From Azovibrio restrictus (GTDB lineage: Bacteria; Bacteroidota; Bacteroidia; Chitinophagales; Chitinophagaceae), in assembly GCA_029255605.1 (NCBI GenBank), contig JANLJF010000016.1, positions 1-64,000 of the forward strand: a stretch of 64,000 nt of DNA, given 5' to 3'. Position 1 is the first letter of the stretch, and every line of letters begins with the position of its first letter. Below, one piece after another: positions 25,616-35,560 of this stretch. The notes under the pieces are model-generated. The model did not search any database, had not been told where the DNA came from, and worked only from the letters and a program-made list of their open reading frames with translations. Made by a program: the position numbers and the translations under genes.

Positions 25616-27145
25616 TCAATCCCTTTCCATATCTTCCCACAGCATCGATGTGAGGCCTTTTCTTGCAGGCCCTGTCAATAGCGCACCATTGCAACTGAAG
25701 CGGGACCCATGACAAGGGCAATCCCAGCTTTTCTCTGCCATATTCCACGCTACCAGGCAGCCGGCATGGGGGCATACAGGGTCCAGCGCATGTATTTTGC
25801 CACTATCGTCCTTGTACAGGGCTACTTTCTTGTCTTCCCATTTGGCAAGTACCGCATCACCCGGAGCCAATTCAGCCAGCTGGCTAACCTTTTCGTAGCT
25901 AAAGCGCATGCCTATGAATTTGCTGATGACATCTGCATTCTCTTTCACAAATTCTTTAAAGCCTGCAATAGGTTTGATGCGCGATGGCGATAACAGGTCG
26001 GCGTACATATTAGGTTGTTCCATCAGCAGGTCGCAGAGGATGATGCCTGCCAGCGAACCGAGTATCATACCATTTCCGGAATACCCTGTAGCGGTATATG
26101 TATCTGTATGGCCGGGCAGCAGGCCGATATATGGCAGGCCATCTGCGCTATTGAAATATTGGGAAGACCATTTATAATCTATGGAATCTATATCGTAAAG
26201 ATTATGCAGGTAGGCCTCCAGTTCGCGGAAGCGTTCCTGTGTGTTGACATCATCGCCTGTTTTATGGTCGCAACCACCGGCGATAAGGTATTTTTTACCA
26301 TCTACTTCCTGTGTGCGAAAATAGTGATAAGGATCTTTCAGGTCGTATATAAGCCCTTCGGGGTATTCGCCTGAGCGCAGCGTGAAAGCTGCAGCATAAC
26401 TGCGATAAGGTGCACACCTGAAATGCAGTAGGTTGACACCCGGTGGTATGTGCGTGGCATATACCAGCTTGCGTGCCTTTATTTCACCCAGCGATGTATC
26501 GGCCGTAAAATATTCATCGTGCGTAGTGCTGTTCACCATACAGTATTGCAGCAATACGCCACCTTCCTGTTCATAGGCTTTGGCAAGGCCGTAGATGTAT
26601 TTTGTAGCATGAAACTGTGCCTGTTGTTCTATCATACAGGCTTTGCGATAAGGCAGAGGCGTAGGTGCATGAGGCACAAAAGTAGCCTGAACACCAGCCC
26701 TGTTGGTCGCTTCTACCATAGTTTCCAGCATTTGCTGTTCCTGTATGGTCTCCGCTATCAGGTAGGCCGGTTGGTAAGAAAAACTACAGTCGATGTTATA
26801 CTGCTCAATGAGTTTTTCTATCATCACCAGTGTTTCTTTCAGGCCAATAGCTATGTGTTGTGCTGCTTCTTTGCTGAAGTTCTTTCCTATCTGATCGTAA
26901 GAACTATCGAGGGTGGTATTGAGGTGTGCGGTGGTACCCCCTGTGGTGCCGAAGCCTATATTATGAGCTTCGGCCACTATGCATTTCTTTCCGGATTGCT
27001 GCAATAGCAAAGCTGTGGTAAGGCCGGTAATACCTCCCCCTACTATCAGTACATCATATATTTCATCTCTATTCCATTGGTTGACAGGTTGATATTGCTC
27101 CATGCCATGCTGCCACAGGCTTTCCATGTTTCCATCGCGTTTCAT
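25616..27145 (-). CDS. FAD-dependent oxidoreductase with C-terminal Rieske [2Fe-2S] domain
   Basis: The 509-residue protein joins a DAO-type FAD domain (dinucleotide motif V-G-G-G-I-T-G at 35-41, then G-F-G-T-T-G-G-T-T) to a Rieske domain in the last 80 residues. The iron-sulfur ligands are Cys458, His460, Cys476 and His479 (C-x-H-x15-C-x-x-H). The pairing of a glycine-oxidase-like domain and a Rieske centre is a known family in bacteria, but the substrate is not established. No signal peptide. A terminator separates it from pdxA upstream, so it has its own promoter. Confidence 0.9.
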   Translation of the reverse strand: MKRDGNMESLWQHGMEQYQPVNQWNRDEIYDVLIVGGGITGLTTALLLQQSGKKCIVAEAHNIGFGTTGGTTAHLNTTLDSSYDQIGKNFSKEAAQHIAIGLKETLVMIEKLIEQYNIDCSFSYQPAYLIAETIQEQQMLETMVEATNRAGVQATFVPHAPTPLPYRKACMIEQQAQFHATKYIYGLAKAYEQEGGVLLQYCMVNSTTHDEYFTADTSLGEIKARKLVYATHIPPGVNLLHFRCAPYRSYAAAFTLRSGEYPEGLIYDLKDPYHYFRTQEVDGKKYLIAGGCDHKTGDDVNTQERFRELEAYLHNLYDIDSIDYKWSSQYFNSADGLPYIGLLPGHTDTYTATGYSGNGMILGSLAGIILCDLLMEQPNMYADLLSPSRIKPIAGFKEFVKENADVISKFIGMRFSYEKVSQLAELAPGDAVLAKWEDKKVALYKDDSGKIHALDPVCPHAGCLVAWNMAEKSWDCPCHGSRFSCNGALLTGPARKGLTSMLWEDMERD

Positions 27146-27200
27146 ACCGGGGTTTTTTGATACGCCTTACAGGATAAAAAACCCTGCCATAATACCAATA

Positions 27201-27228
27201 AAAAAGCCCGCCGATTGGCAGGCTTTTT
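27201..27228 (-). terminator. Rho-independent terminator after pdxA
   Basis: A 12-bp stem (27201-27212 with 27217-27228) with one mismatch and a 4-base loop is followed by a T run when read on the minus strand. It is 12 bases after the stop of pdxA. Confidence 0.85.
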
Positions 27229-27240
27229 AAGTGTTTTCGT

Positions 27241-28338
27241 TTATTCCATCTTTTCTGATGTGCTGTTGGCTTTTTCTTTTTCTATCCTTCCCCTCCTTAT
27301 GGGGTTGGCGGTGTTGGCGGCATATTCCCGGCGCTGGCGCAGCAGGTCTATAGCCTGGAACAGGGCCTCGCGGAAGGAGGAAGGGTCGGCAATATTCTGG
27401 CCTGCTATATCGAAGGCCGTACCATGGTCGGGCGATGTGCGGATGGCGGGCAAGCCTGCCGTGTAGTTCACGCCCTCGCCATGTGCTATGGTCTTAAAAG
27501 GTATCAGCCCCTGGTCGTGGTACATGGCCAACACTGCATCGAACTGCAGAAAGCTACTGCGTGCAAAGAACGCATCGGCACTGTAGGGGCCATATACTAA
27601 ATGCCCCTGTTGCTGCAGGGTTTCAATAGCAGGCTTTATTATTGCTTCATCTTCATTGCCTATCTGGCCACCATCGCCTGCATGCGGGTTCAGTCCTAGT
27701 ACGGCTATTTTGGGCTTATCTATGCCAAAGTCTTTAATAAGGCTTTCTTTTAAAATGCCAAGCTTGGTTAGTATCAGTTCTTTGGTAATAGTATCGGCCA
27801 CCTTAGCTACGGGTATATGCTCTGTAACCAGTGCTACCCGCAGGTTGTCGGTATACAACATCATCACCACATCCTTTACACCAAACTTGTCTTTCAGGAA
27901 AGGTGTATGGCCAGTATATGGAAAATCGGCAGACTGCGTATTGTTTTTATGTATCGGTGCGGTAACAATGGCATCCAGTTCCCCATCCTTCAGGCATTGC
28001 GCAGCCACCTGTAAAGAGCGCACTGCATATTTACCACTCAGCTCTGTAAGTACGCCCGGTTGCAGGGGTACTTCTTCTTCCCAGCAATTGAAGATGTTTA
28101 CCTGTTTAGGGTTCAGCTTGGTCAGGTCTTTCGTGCTGGTAAAGTTGAACGGGTGTTCGGTATTGGCACTTTTCCTGTAAAAGTTGATAACCTTATTAGA
28201 TGCAAATACTACAGGCGTGCACAAATCCAGTATGCGGTTATCAGCCAGTGTTTTGATGATAACCTCCGGGCCAATGCCATTCAGGTCGCCGGTAGTAATG
28301 CCTATAATTGGTTTTTCTGTATGAGATTGCATGGGCAA
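27241..28338 (-). CDS. pdxA: 4-hydroxythreonine-4-phosphate dehydrogenase
   Basis: The 365-residue enzyme is a cytoplasmic step of de novo pyridoxal phosphate synthesis (DXP-dependent route). Motifs include G-D-L-N-G-I-G-P-E at the start, T-G-H-T-P-F-L-K-D, the N-P-H-A-G-D-G-G segment with metal-binding His, and Y-H-D-Q-G-L-I-P-F near the end. Together these are diagnostic of PdxA. It is slightly longer than the E. coli enzyme (329) because of a charged C-terminal tail (K-E-K-A-N-S-T). It follows leucyl aminopeptidase on the same strand after 21 bases. GcvP and several other enzymes of this window need its product. Confidence 0.95.
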   Translation of the reverse strand: MPMQSHTEKPIIGITTGDLNGIGPEVIIKTLADNRILDLCTPVVFASNKVINFYRKSANTEHPFNFTSTKDLTKLNPKQVNIFNCWEEEVPLQPGVLTELSGKYAVRSLQVAAQCLKDGELDAIVTAPIHKNNTQSADFPYTGHTPFLKDKFGVKDVVMMLYTDNLRVALVTEHIPVAKVADTITKELILTKLGILKESLIKDFGIDKPKIAVLGLNPHAGDGGQIGNEDEAIIKPAIETLQQQGHLVYGPYSADAFFARSSFLQFDAVLAMYHDQGLIPFKTIAHGEGVNYTAGLPAIRTSPDHGTAFDIAGQNIADPSSFREALFQAIDLLRQRREYAANTANPIRRGRIEKEKANSTSEKME

Positions 28339-28359
28339 TGTTCTGTTGTCTTAAAAAAA

Positions 28360-29796
28360 TTATGCTTTACCGTAGTGCATCAGGAAATCGAGCAGCATGC
28401 GCATGCCATATGCGGTGCCGCCTGCCGGCATATAATGACGCTTAGAAGTAGCAAATGACACGCCTGCTATATCAAAGTGCATCCACGGATAATCTGTAAA
28501 GTATTCGAGGAACTTACCTGCCGTGATAGCACCACCCGATGGCCCGCCTACATTTTTTAGGTCAGCTATTTCAGATTTTATCAGGTCGCCATATTCTTCC
28601 CACAGCGGGTATTCTACCAGGCGTTCGTACTGGCGGTTACCGCTATCGCGTAGTGCCTGTTTTGTAGTATCGCCCGCAGTACCCATACACACAATACCAT
28701 GCTCGCCTACCGCTACTGAAGCGGCACCTGTCAGCGTAGCAAAGTCTACCACCAGTTCCGGTTTATAACGTTTGGCCCAATGCAGCGCGTCGGCCAGCAC
28801 CAGTCGGCCTTCTGCATCGGTATTCAGCACTTCTACAGAAGCACCGCTGTACATGGTTATCACATCGCCCGGTGTATAGGCATCTTCGCCGGGACGGTTA
28901 TCGGTAGCAGGTACCAGTGCTATGATGTGCAGTGGCAGTTTCATTTTGGCAATGGCATACATAGCGCCACTTACCAGTGCAGCGCCACTCATGTCGCTCT
29001 TCATACGGTCCATAGATGCTGCCGTAGGCTTCAAGCTCAGGCCGCCTGTATCGTACACAATGCCTTTACCCACCAGCACGATGGGCTTTTTATTGATGGC
29101 CTTTACAGGCTTGTATTCCATGATAGTGAAAGTAGGGGGCTGAATGCTACCGCGGTTTACGGCCAGTATACCACCCATCTTTTCCTTCACTATCTGTGCC
29201 TTGTTCAGCACTGTTACTTTAAAACCCGCTTCTTTGCCCAGTTGTGTTATCTCTTTAGATAGCTGTGTTGCGCTAAGGTAATTCACCGGCTCATTTACCA
29301 GTGTGCGTGCACGGTATATAGCCTCGTTAATGTAGGTGAGTTGGTTCAGTTCTTTTACGGTTATCGATTGCTTGTCGAACGATATGCTATCAAGTGTGTA
29401 GGTTATCTTTTTAGCATCGCTGCGATACTTTGTAAACTGGTAGCCGGCCAGCGATATGCCTTCTGCCATTACATAAGCGGCATTGGCGGTAGCGCTCAGG
29501 TTGGTGATGGTAATATCAGCCAGTTTATGCTTCTGGAAGATAGCCTGCCACTGGGCGCCCGCTTTACGGCAGGTTTCCGCAGCTATCCACTCGGTAGCCT
29601 TTGGTTTCAGCAAATAGATGAATACAAAATGGCCATACTGGTTGATGGTTATTTGCACATCCTCCTTTTTAATAGCTTCCTCGGCGTATTTCAGTTCGGC
29701 TGCATTGAGTGATTTTATCTGCTGCAAGGCCTTTGCATCATCTATGATATACAGGTTATTTTTTCCTGTGTTTTTCTGAACTATCTTGAATTCCAT
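28360..29796 (-). CDS. M17 leucyl aminopeptidase
   Basis: From ATG 29796 the product has 478 residues. The C-terminal M17 catalytic domain shows V-G-K-G-I-V-Y-D-T-G-G with the first metal lysine and aspartate, K-S-D-M-S-G-A-A, and the signature N-T-D-A-E-G-R-L. The N-terminal part is the usual poorly conserved domain. It releases N-terminal residues from cytosolic peptides and should form a hexamer with two metal ions per subunit. A start at 29823 would add nine residues. A -7-like TAACTTTG is found on the minus strand at 29821-29828, supporting a start near 29796. Confidence 0.93.
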   Translation of the reverse strand: MEFKIVQKNTGKNNLYIIDDAKALQQIKSLNAAELKYAEEAIKKEDVQITINQYGHFVFIYLLKPKATEWIAAETCRKAGAQWQAIFQKHKLADITITNLSATANAAYVMAEGISLAGYQFTKYRSDAKKITYTLDSISFDKQSITVKELNQLTYINEAIYRARTLVNEPVNYLSATQLSKEITQLGKEAGFKVTVLNKAQIVKEKMGGILAVNRGSIQPPTFTIMEYKPVKAINKKPIVLVGKGIVYDTGGLSLKPTAASMDRMKSDMSGAALVSGAMYAIAKMKLPLHIIALVPATDNRPGEDAYTPGDVITMYSGASVEVLNTDAEGRLVLADALHWAKRYKPELVVDFATLTGAASVAVGEHGIVCMGTAGDTTKQALRDSGNRQYERLVEYPLWEEYGDLIKSEIADLKNVGGPSGGAITAGKFLEYFTDYPWMHFDIAGVSFATSKRHYMPAGGTAYGMRMLLDFLMHYGKA

Positions 29797-29915
29797 TGGC
29801 TGTATTGTCAAATTAAGGTGCAAAGTTATACTTAAGCACGATAGTTTGATAAGTTTAAAACTAACTTTGGCATTCGCATAGAGGATGTATAAAGATTATT
29901 TTCAATAATAACATT

Positions 29916-30680
29916 TTGTCGCAACCATACACTTTAAAGAAAAGCCTTGGCCAGCACTTTCTGCACGATGAGAATATGTGCCGCAAAATCGTATCGCAGT
30001 TAACGCATACCGAAGGCACACAACTGCTGGAAATAGGCCCCGGTGGCGGTGCCATCACCAAGTACCTGATAGAGCTGCCGGGTGTGGACTACAAAGCCAT
30101 AGAGATAGATACCGAGAAGGTGGAGTACCTGAAAAAGACCTACCCAGTATTGCAAGACAAGATCATAGAAAGAGATATACTGAAAGCCGATGTGCCATTT
30201 GAAGGGCAGTTCAGCATCATTGGTAATTTCCCATATAATATTTCATCGCCCATCCTCTTTAAAGTGCTGGACTGGGAGCCGCAGGTAGATGAAGTGATCG
30301 GCATGTTTCAGAAAGAGGTGGCGCAGCGCGTGGCCTGCAAAGAAGGCTCGAAGACCTATGGCATACTCAGCGTGCTGATGCAGGCTTTCTTTGATGTGGA
30401 ATACCTCTTTGATGTGCATGAAAACTGTTTTACACCACCGCCGAAGGTGAAGAGCGGTGTCATCAGGCTGAAGAACACCCGAAACCCGTACCAGATAGAT
30501 AATAAACGAAAATTCATCAACCTGGTGAAGGCTGCCTTCAACCAGCGACGCAAAACGCTGCGCAATGCATTGAAAGGCACCTTGCCACCCGAAGCGCTTA
30601 CCGATAAGATATTTGATAAAAGAGCCGAGCAGCTATCTGTTGCCGATTTTGTATCACTACACAAGCAATTCCAGCCATGA
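29916..30680 (+). CDS. rsmA: 16S rRNA dimethyladenosine transferase
   Basis: The 254-residue methyltransferase adds two methyl groups to each of two adjacent adenines near the 3' end of 16S rRNA (m6,2A1518 and m6,2A1519). Visible are the N-terminal K-S-L-G-Q-H-F-L, the SAM-binding E-I-G-P-G-G-G-A-I-T, and the catalytic N-F-P-Y motif. It seems to begin at TTG 29916, since no in-frame ATG fits; M-S-Q-P-Y-T-L matches the expected N-terminus. A -7-like TAACTTTG lies at 29862-29869. The next gene starts inside its stop codon (4-base overlap), so both are co-translated. Confidence 0.95.
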   Translation: MSQPYTLKKSLGQHFLHDENMCRKIVSQLTHTEGTQLLEIGPGGGAITKYLIELPGVDYKAIEIDTEKVEYLKKTYPVLQDKIIERDILKADVPFEGQFSIIGNFPYNISSPILFKVLDWEPQVDEVIGMFQKEVAQRVACKEGSKTYGILSVLMQAFFDVEYLFDVHENCFTPPPKVKSGVIRLKNTRNPYQIDNKRKFINLVKAAFNQRRKTLRNALKGTLPPEALTDKIFDKRAEQLSVADFVSLHKQFQP

Positions 30681-31615
30681 GCCAACACAGGAAAGTACTC
30701 ATTGCCGCACCTGTACACCGCATACTTACCGATTGGCTAACAGCCAACGGATATGAGTGTATGGTGCAAGAGCAGATAACCCAGCAGCAGGCTTTTGATA
30801 GGATACGTGACTGCTCCGGTGTCATAACATCTACCCGCCTGCAACTGAACCGCGAACTGATAGACAATGCCCCCGTGCTGGAATGGATAGGCCGCATGGG
30901 CAGTGGTATGGAAGTGATAGATGTGCAATACGCGCAGGCGAAAGGTATCAACTGTTTCAGCAGCCCGGAGGGGAATGCCAATGCCGTGGCCGAACATGCA
31001 CTGGGTATGCTGCTAAGCCTTAATAAGCGCATTATAAAAAGTAGTAATGAAGTAAAGCAAGGCTTGTGGCTGCGCGATGAGAACAGGGGGGTGGAGCTGG
31101 ATGGCAAATCGATAGGCATTATAGGCTTTGGACATACAGGGCGTGCATTTGCCAAAAAGCTGATGGGCTTTGATGTGCAGATAATGGTGTATGATAAATA
31201 CAACCAGGAAGACTATCCAAAATATGTATCAAAGGCATCGCTGGAAGACATATGGCAGGATGCAGATATTATTAGTTTTCATGTGCCGCTGCAGGAAGAT
31301 ACCTACCATTATATGGATGCTGCATTTATTGAAAAAATGCGCAAACCTTTCGTTATTGTAAACACATCACGTGGAATTGTAATAGATACATACGCTTTGT
31401 GGGATGGATTGCAGAAAAAAAAGATACGTGGTGCCTGCATTGATGTATGGGAAGAAGAACCATTAAGCAAGATGAGTGAAGAAATGAGGGCATTGCTTGA
31501 TAGTATTGCCAACCGCCCGGAAGTAGTATTGACGCCACATATAGCGGGTTACAGCTATGAGGCCATATATAAAATGAGTAAATCTTTGCTAAGCAAAATT
31601 GTCATACATGGGTAA
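30677..31615 (+). CDS. D-isomer-specific 2-hydroxyacid dehydrogenase
   Basis: The 312-residue NAD-dependent enzyme has the Rossmann motif G-F-G-H-T-G-R and the catalytic triad of the family: Arg in N-T-S-R-G, Glu in W-E-E-E-P and His in T-P-H-I-A-G-Y. It has no ACT domain, so it could be a phosphoglycerate dehydrogenase of the short form or act on another 2-oxoacid; I cannot decide. The ATG overlaps the rsmA TGA by four bases, indicating translational coupling. Confidence 0.88.
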   Translation: MSQHRKVLIAAPVHRILTDWLTANGYECMVQEQITQQQAFDRIRDCSGVITSTRLQLNRELIDNAPVLEWIGRMGSGMEVIDVQYAQAKGINCFSSPEGNANAVAEHALGMLLSLNKRIIKSSNEVKQGLWLRDENRGVELDGKSIGIIGFGHTGRAFAKKLMGFDVQIMVYDKYNQEDYPKYVSKASLEDIWQDADIISFHVPLQEDTYHYMDAAFIEKMRKPFVIVNTSRGIVIDTYALWDGLQKKKIRGACIDVWEEEPLSKMSEEMRALLDSIANRPEVVLTPHIAGYSYEAIYKMSKSLLSKIVIHG

Positions 31616-31738
31616 GTTGTATGCGTAAGTACGATAATATAAGGAAAACAAACATTAATCTGACAAAAATTATTACCTCCCGTAGTACTTTTAACAGAAG
31701 TTTTTATCTTTACCGTTCATTTGGTTAATAATTTATTA

Positions 31739-34700
31739 ATGCAGGATATGACACGTTCACTACGTTATTTATTCCTTTTGCTGTTTTTAGGCGTTGCAGG
31801 CACGGCCATGGCACAGTCTGGTGCCATTACCGGTAAGGTACTGGATGAAAGAAAGCAGCCCATTCTTGGTGCTATAGTAGAGGTAAGCCAGGGTGGCTTG
31901 CCTAAAGGCGGTACAGCGACAGACGAGGATGGTAACTACCTTATCAAACCGCTGAACCCCGGTCGTTACGACGTTAAGATCTCTTATGCGTCTTACAAAA
32001 CCAAGCTGACAAAAGATGTTATCGTTAGCCCGGACAAGACTACTGCCCTGAATGCAGACCTGGAACTGAACCAGAAAGAACTGGATGAAGTACAGGTAGT
32101 AGCATATAAGGTTCCGCTGATCGATCCGTTTGAAGAAAAGAAGATCATTACTTCAGAAGAGATCGAGAACATGCCTACGCGTAACACAGCTTCAGTAGTA
32201 TCAACCAATCCAGGCGTATACCAAGCTACAGAAGGTGGTGCATTGAGCTTAGGTGGTGCGCGTAGTGAAGGTACTGCATACATCATTGATGGTATACGTG
32301 TATACGGCAGCAGGGGTACAAACCTGGCTCAGAATGCCATTGACCAGGTAGAAGTAATGAGCTCCGGTCTTTCCGCAAAATATGGTGATGCCTTAGGTGG
32401 TGTAGTAAACATTACTACAAAAGGTATATCTGACCAGTTAGCTGCCGGCATATTGTTGGAAAAATCAGTAGATGGTTACGGGCACAACCTGGTAAACTTT
32501 AACCTGGCTGGGCCATTATTCAGCAAAAAGGACAGCCTTAAAAATAAAAAGCCTATTGTTGGCTTCAGGATAGATGGTGACTTATATTATGATAAAGACA
32601 GGAGGCCATCTTATTTTGAGAATGTAAAAGTAAAAGATGATAAGCTGGCTGAAATACAACAAAGGCCACTTGTATCTGTTCCTAACCAGAATGGTGTGCC
32701 TGTATTTAAAAATGCTACGGAATTTTTACGTGCCGATGATTTTGAAACTACCAAACAGCGCGTAAATGCAGAAGCTATTGAAGGCCGTTTGAACGGTAGG
32801 TTAGATTTTCAGCTTACTGAAAACCTGGGTTTAGTAGCGGGTGGTACGTTCAACTATTCTCGTGAGAATAGTTATAGCCGTTATTTGTCTCTTTTCTCTC
32901 CGGATGCCATGCCTATAGTTCAAAACTATACCGGCCGTGGTTATATACGCCTGACACAACGTTTTGGTAAAGCACAAACACAGCCGGGCGAAAAGAAGCC
33001 ATTAATATCTAATGCATTCTACTCTGTTCAGGCAGACTATCAAAAAGAGCATCAAAAAGTTGAACATCCGGATTTCGGACAAGACATATTTAAATATGCA
33101 TATGTAGGTAAGTTCTTTACGGACTATACACAGATATATGCACCGGGTATAGATGATAGTACTAAACTTTCAGGTATCAAACTGTATGCTGACCGAGTAT
33201 CTCAAAGCGTTAGATATGAGCGTTCTGAACTGAACCCGGTTCTGGCAAATTATACATCGCAATATTTTAATGAGCTGGGATACAGCCCAATGAGCATTTA
33301 TCAGATTTACCCTCAGGGTGCATTGATAAATGGTTATTTCCCGCAGCCTACATATGGTTATCCTAACGGTGCTGCCATGTTCTCAAATGTTGGCCAGGGC
33401 ATAGGTTATTATCAATATGCCGATATAAGTCAGTTTGCCGTAGATGTGAATGCATCTTTTGACCTGCAACCTGGTAAAACAAGACATCAGATTGAATTCG
33501 GCCTATATTATCAACAGCGTGTTGAAAAGAGCTTTTCAGCTAATGCTGCTGTGAGTGGTGGATCTAACCTTTGGCAGTATGGCCGCCAGCTGACAAACAG
33601 GCACATATCATTGGATTTTTCTAACCCTCAATTCCTGGTGGGTGGCAAAACGTATACAAGGGCCGATGTAGAAGCTGGCCTGGTATCTCCATCCCCTTTC
33701 GATACTATTTATTATAATAGGATAGATACCGGTTTCCAATCTACTTTCGATATGAACCTGAGGAAGAAGCTGGGCGTAGGTAAAACAGAATATATAGATA
33801 TTGACAATTACGATCCGTCAATGTTCTCGCTGGACATGTTCTCTGCTGACGAGCTGTTGAATAGCGGTTATCAGTTTACAGACTATTATGGCTATAACTA
33901 CCTGGGAAAAAAGCAGAAAGGACAGGTTAACTTCAACGACTTCTTTACAAAGAAAGATGCGAATGGTAACTATACCCGTGATATGGGAGCATACAGGCCA
34001 AGCTATATAGCGGCTTATGTATTGGATAAATTCCAGTTCAAGGATATCAACTTTAATCTGGGCCTGCGTATCGATCGTTTCGATGCCAATACAAAAGTGC
34101 TGAAGGATCCATATTCTTTGTACGATGTATTCAAAGTGTCTGATATGACCGCAGGCGGACTAAACAATTCATTGAATAATGATGTTGTTCCGGGTAATAT
34201 TGGTAAAGATTATGTGGTATATGTAGATAATAATGCATCCGCATCCAAAAAAGTTATTGGTTATCGTAATGGCGATGACTGGTATGACTATAAAGGTAAA
34301 CTGATAGAAGATCCTACTGTACTGAAGAACTATAGTGATGGACGTGATCCTCAACCTTGGTTGAGGAACCCGAACGAGCGTATTACAGATAGTACTTTTA
34401 ATCCTAACAACTCGTTTACGGATTATAAGCCACAGGTAAACGTAATGCCTCGTGTATCGTTCTCATTCCCGATATCAGATCAGGCTCTGTTCTTTGCGCA
34501 CTATGATGTGCTGGTACAAAGGCCAATGGTAGGTGTATATGCTACTGCAGCAGACTACTATTTCCTTACTACAAATGCACAGGATATCATACCAAACCCG
34601 GATCTGAAGCCTCAGAAAATGTTTGACTATGAAGTGGGTTTCAAACAAGCGCTGACTAAACAATCTGCGATTACTATCACAGGTTTCTATAAAGAGCGTA

Positions 34701-35530
34701 AAGATATGATACAGGTGCGTCCTTACCTGTATGCATGGCCAATAACATACTACAGCTTAGGTAATAGGGACTTCTCTACAACCAAAGGGTTGACATTGGC
34801 TTACGATCTGCGCCGTGTTAATAATATACGTATGAACGTCTCCTATACCTTGCAATTTGCAGAAGGTACAGGTTCCAGCTCTAGCACAACCGTACGTGGT
34901 GGTATTGGTTCGGGCATACTTGCCAACTTTATACAAGCCGGCCTGCCCAACCTGCGTTATGTATCTGTGTTAGACTACGATTCCCGTCATACTATCGTTA
35001 CTACAGTTGACTACAGGTATGCAGATAACGAAGGCCCTATTGTAGGCGGTAAACATATCCTGCAAAATGCCGGTGTAAACTTCATCTTCCGTACGCGCAG
35101 TGGTGAGCCATATACTAAATATGCGCAACCGCTGCTGGTAGGTACCGTTATAGAAGGTAGTGTAAATGGTTCTCGTCAGCCTTGGCACTACAACCTGGAT
35201 ATGAAGATTGATAAGGACTTCAAGATAAAACTGCGTAAGGATAAAGAAGGTGACATGAGGAAGAATGCGCTGTATGTTAATGCATTCGTATTGATACAAA
35301 ACCTGCTGAATACAAGAGATATCTTGCCTAATGCTGCTGGTGGTAATATCAATGGTTTCACCGGCCGTACTGATGACGATGGTTACCTGGCATCTCCGCA
35401 AGGGCAGTCATACATACAGCTGCAGTCAAACACTGCGTCTTATGTAGACTACTATAACATGGCTTTGATGAATCCAGGCTTTATAAATATGCCGCGCAGG
35501 ATTAACGTGGGTTTACAATTTAATTTCTAG
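31739..35530 (+). CDS. TonB-dependent outer-membrane receptor with N-terminal carboxypeptidase-like domain
   Basis: The product (1263 residues from ATG 31739; ATG 31748 is also possible) has a signal peptide ending in AMA-Q. A carboxypeptidase D regulatory-like domain (about 27-115, with A-I-T-G-K-V-L-D and G-R-Y-D-V-K-I) precedes the TonB plug (about 120-230, with I-I-D-G-I-R-V and the Y-G-D-A-L-G-G-V-V-N-I-T-T motif). The rest is a long beta-barrel ending in a typical aromatic residue, Asn-Phe. It resembles SusC-type receptors in architecture, but no SusD gene follows. Instead a large T9SS cargo and a PorV-family barrel are encoded next, 30 bases on, suggesting a joint surface function. Substrate unknown. 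Confidence 0.92.
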   Translation: MQDMTRSLRYLFLLLFLGVAGTAMAQSGAITGKVLDERKQPILGAIVEVSQGGLPKGGTATDEDGNYLIKPLNPGRYDVKISYASYKTKLTKDVIVSPDKTTALNADLELNQKELDEVQVVAYKVPLIDPFEEKKIITSEEIENMPTRNTASVVSTNPGVYQATEGGALSLGGARSEGTAYIIDGIRVYGSRGTNLAQNAIDQVEVMSSGLSAKYGDALGGVVNITTKGISDQLAAGILLEKSVDGYGHNLVNFNLAGPLFSKKDSLKNKKPIVGFRIDGDLYYDKDRRPSYFENVKVKDDKLAEIQQRPLVSVPNQNGVPVFKNATEFLRADDFETTKQRVNAEAIEGRLNGRLDFQLTENLGLVAGGTFNYSRENSYSRYLSLFSPDAMPIVQNYTGRGYIRLTQRFGKAQTQPGEKKPLISNAFYSVQADYQKEHQKVEHPDFGQDIFKYAYVGKFFTDYTQIYAPGIDDSTKLSGIKLYADRVSQSVRYERSELNPVLANYTSQYFNELGYSPMSIYQIYPQGALINGYFPQPTYGYPNGAAMFSNVGQGIGYYQYADISQFAVDVNASFDLQPGKTRHQIEFGLYYQQRVEKSFSANAAVSGGSNLWQYGRQLTNRHISLDFSNPQFLVGGKTYTRADVEAGLVSPSPFDTIYYNRIDTGFQSTFDMNLRKKLGVGKTEYIDIDNYDPSMFSLDMFSADELLNSGYQFTDYYGYNYLGKKQKGQVNFNDFFTKKDANGNYTRDMGAYRPSYIAAYVLDKFQFKDINFNLGLRIDRFDANTKVLKDPYSLYDVFKVSDMTAGGLNNSLNNDVVPGNIGKDYVVYVDNNASASKKVIGYRNGDDWYDYKGKLIEDPTVLKNYSDGRDPQPWLRNPNERITDSTFNPNNSFTDYKPQVNVMPRVSFSFPISDQALFFAHYDVLVQRPMVGVYATAADYYFLTTNAQDIIPNPDLKPQKMFDYEVGFKQALTKQSAITITGFYKERKDMIQVRPYLYAWPITYYSLGNRDFSTTKGLTLAYDLRRVNNIRMNVSYTLQFAEGTGSSSSTTVRGGIGSGILANFIQAGLPNLRYVSVLDYDSRHTIVTTVDYRYADNEGPIVGGKHILQNAGVNFIFRTRSGEPYTKYAQPLLVGTVIEGSVNGSRQPWHYNLDMKIDKDFKIKLRKDKEGDMRKNALYVNAFVLIQNLLNTRDILPNAAGGNINGFTGRTDDDGYLASPQGQSYIQLQSNTASYVDYYNMALMNPGFINMPRRINVGLQFNF

Positions 35531-35560
35531 TTTTTAAATTATTGAATAACTTTTTTAGTT

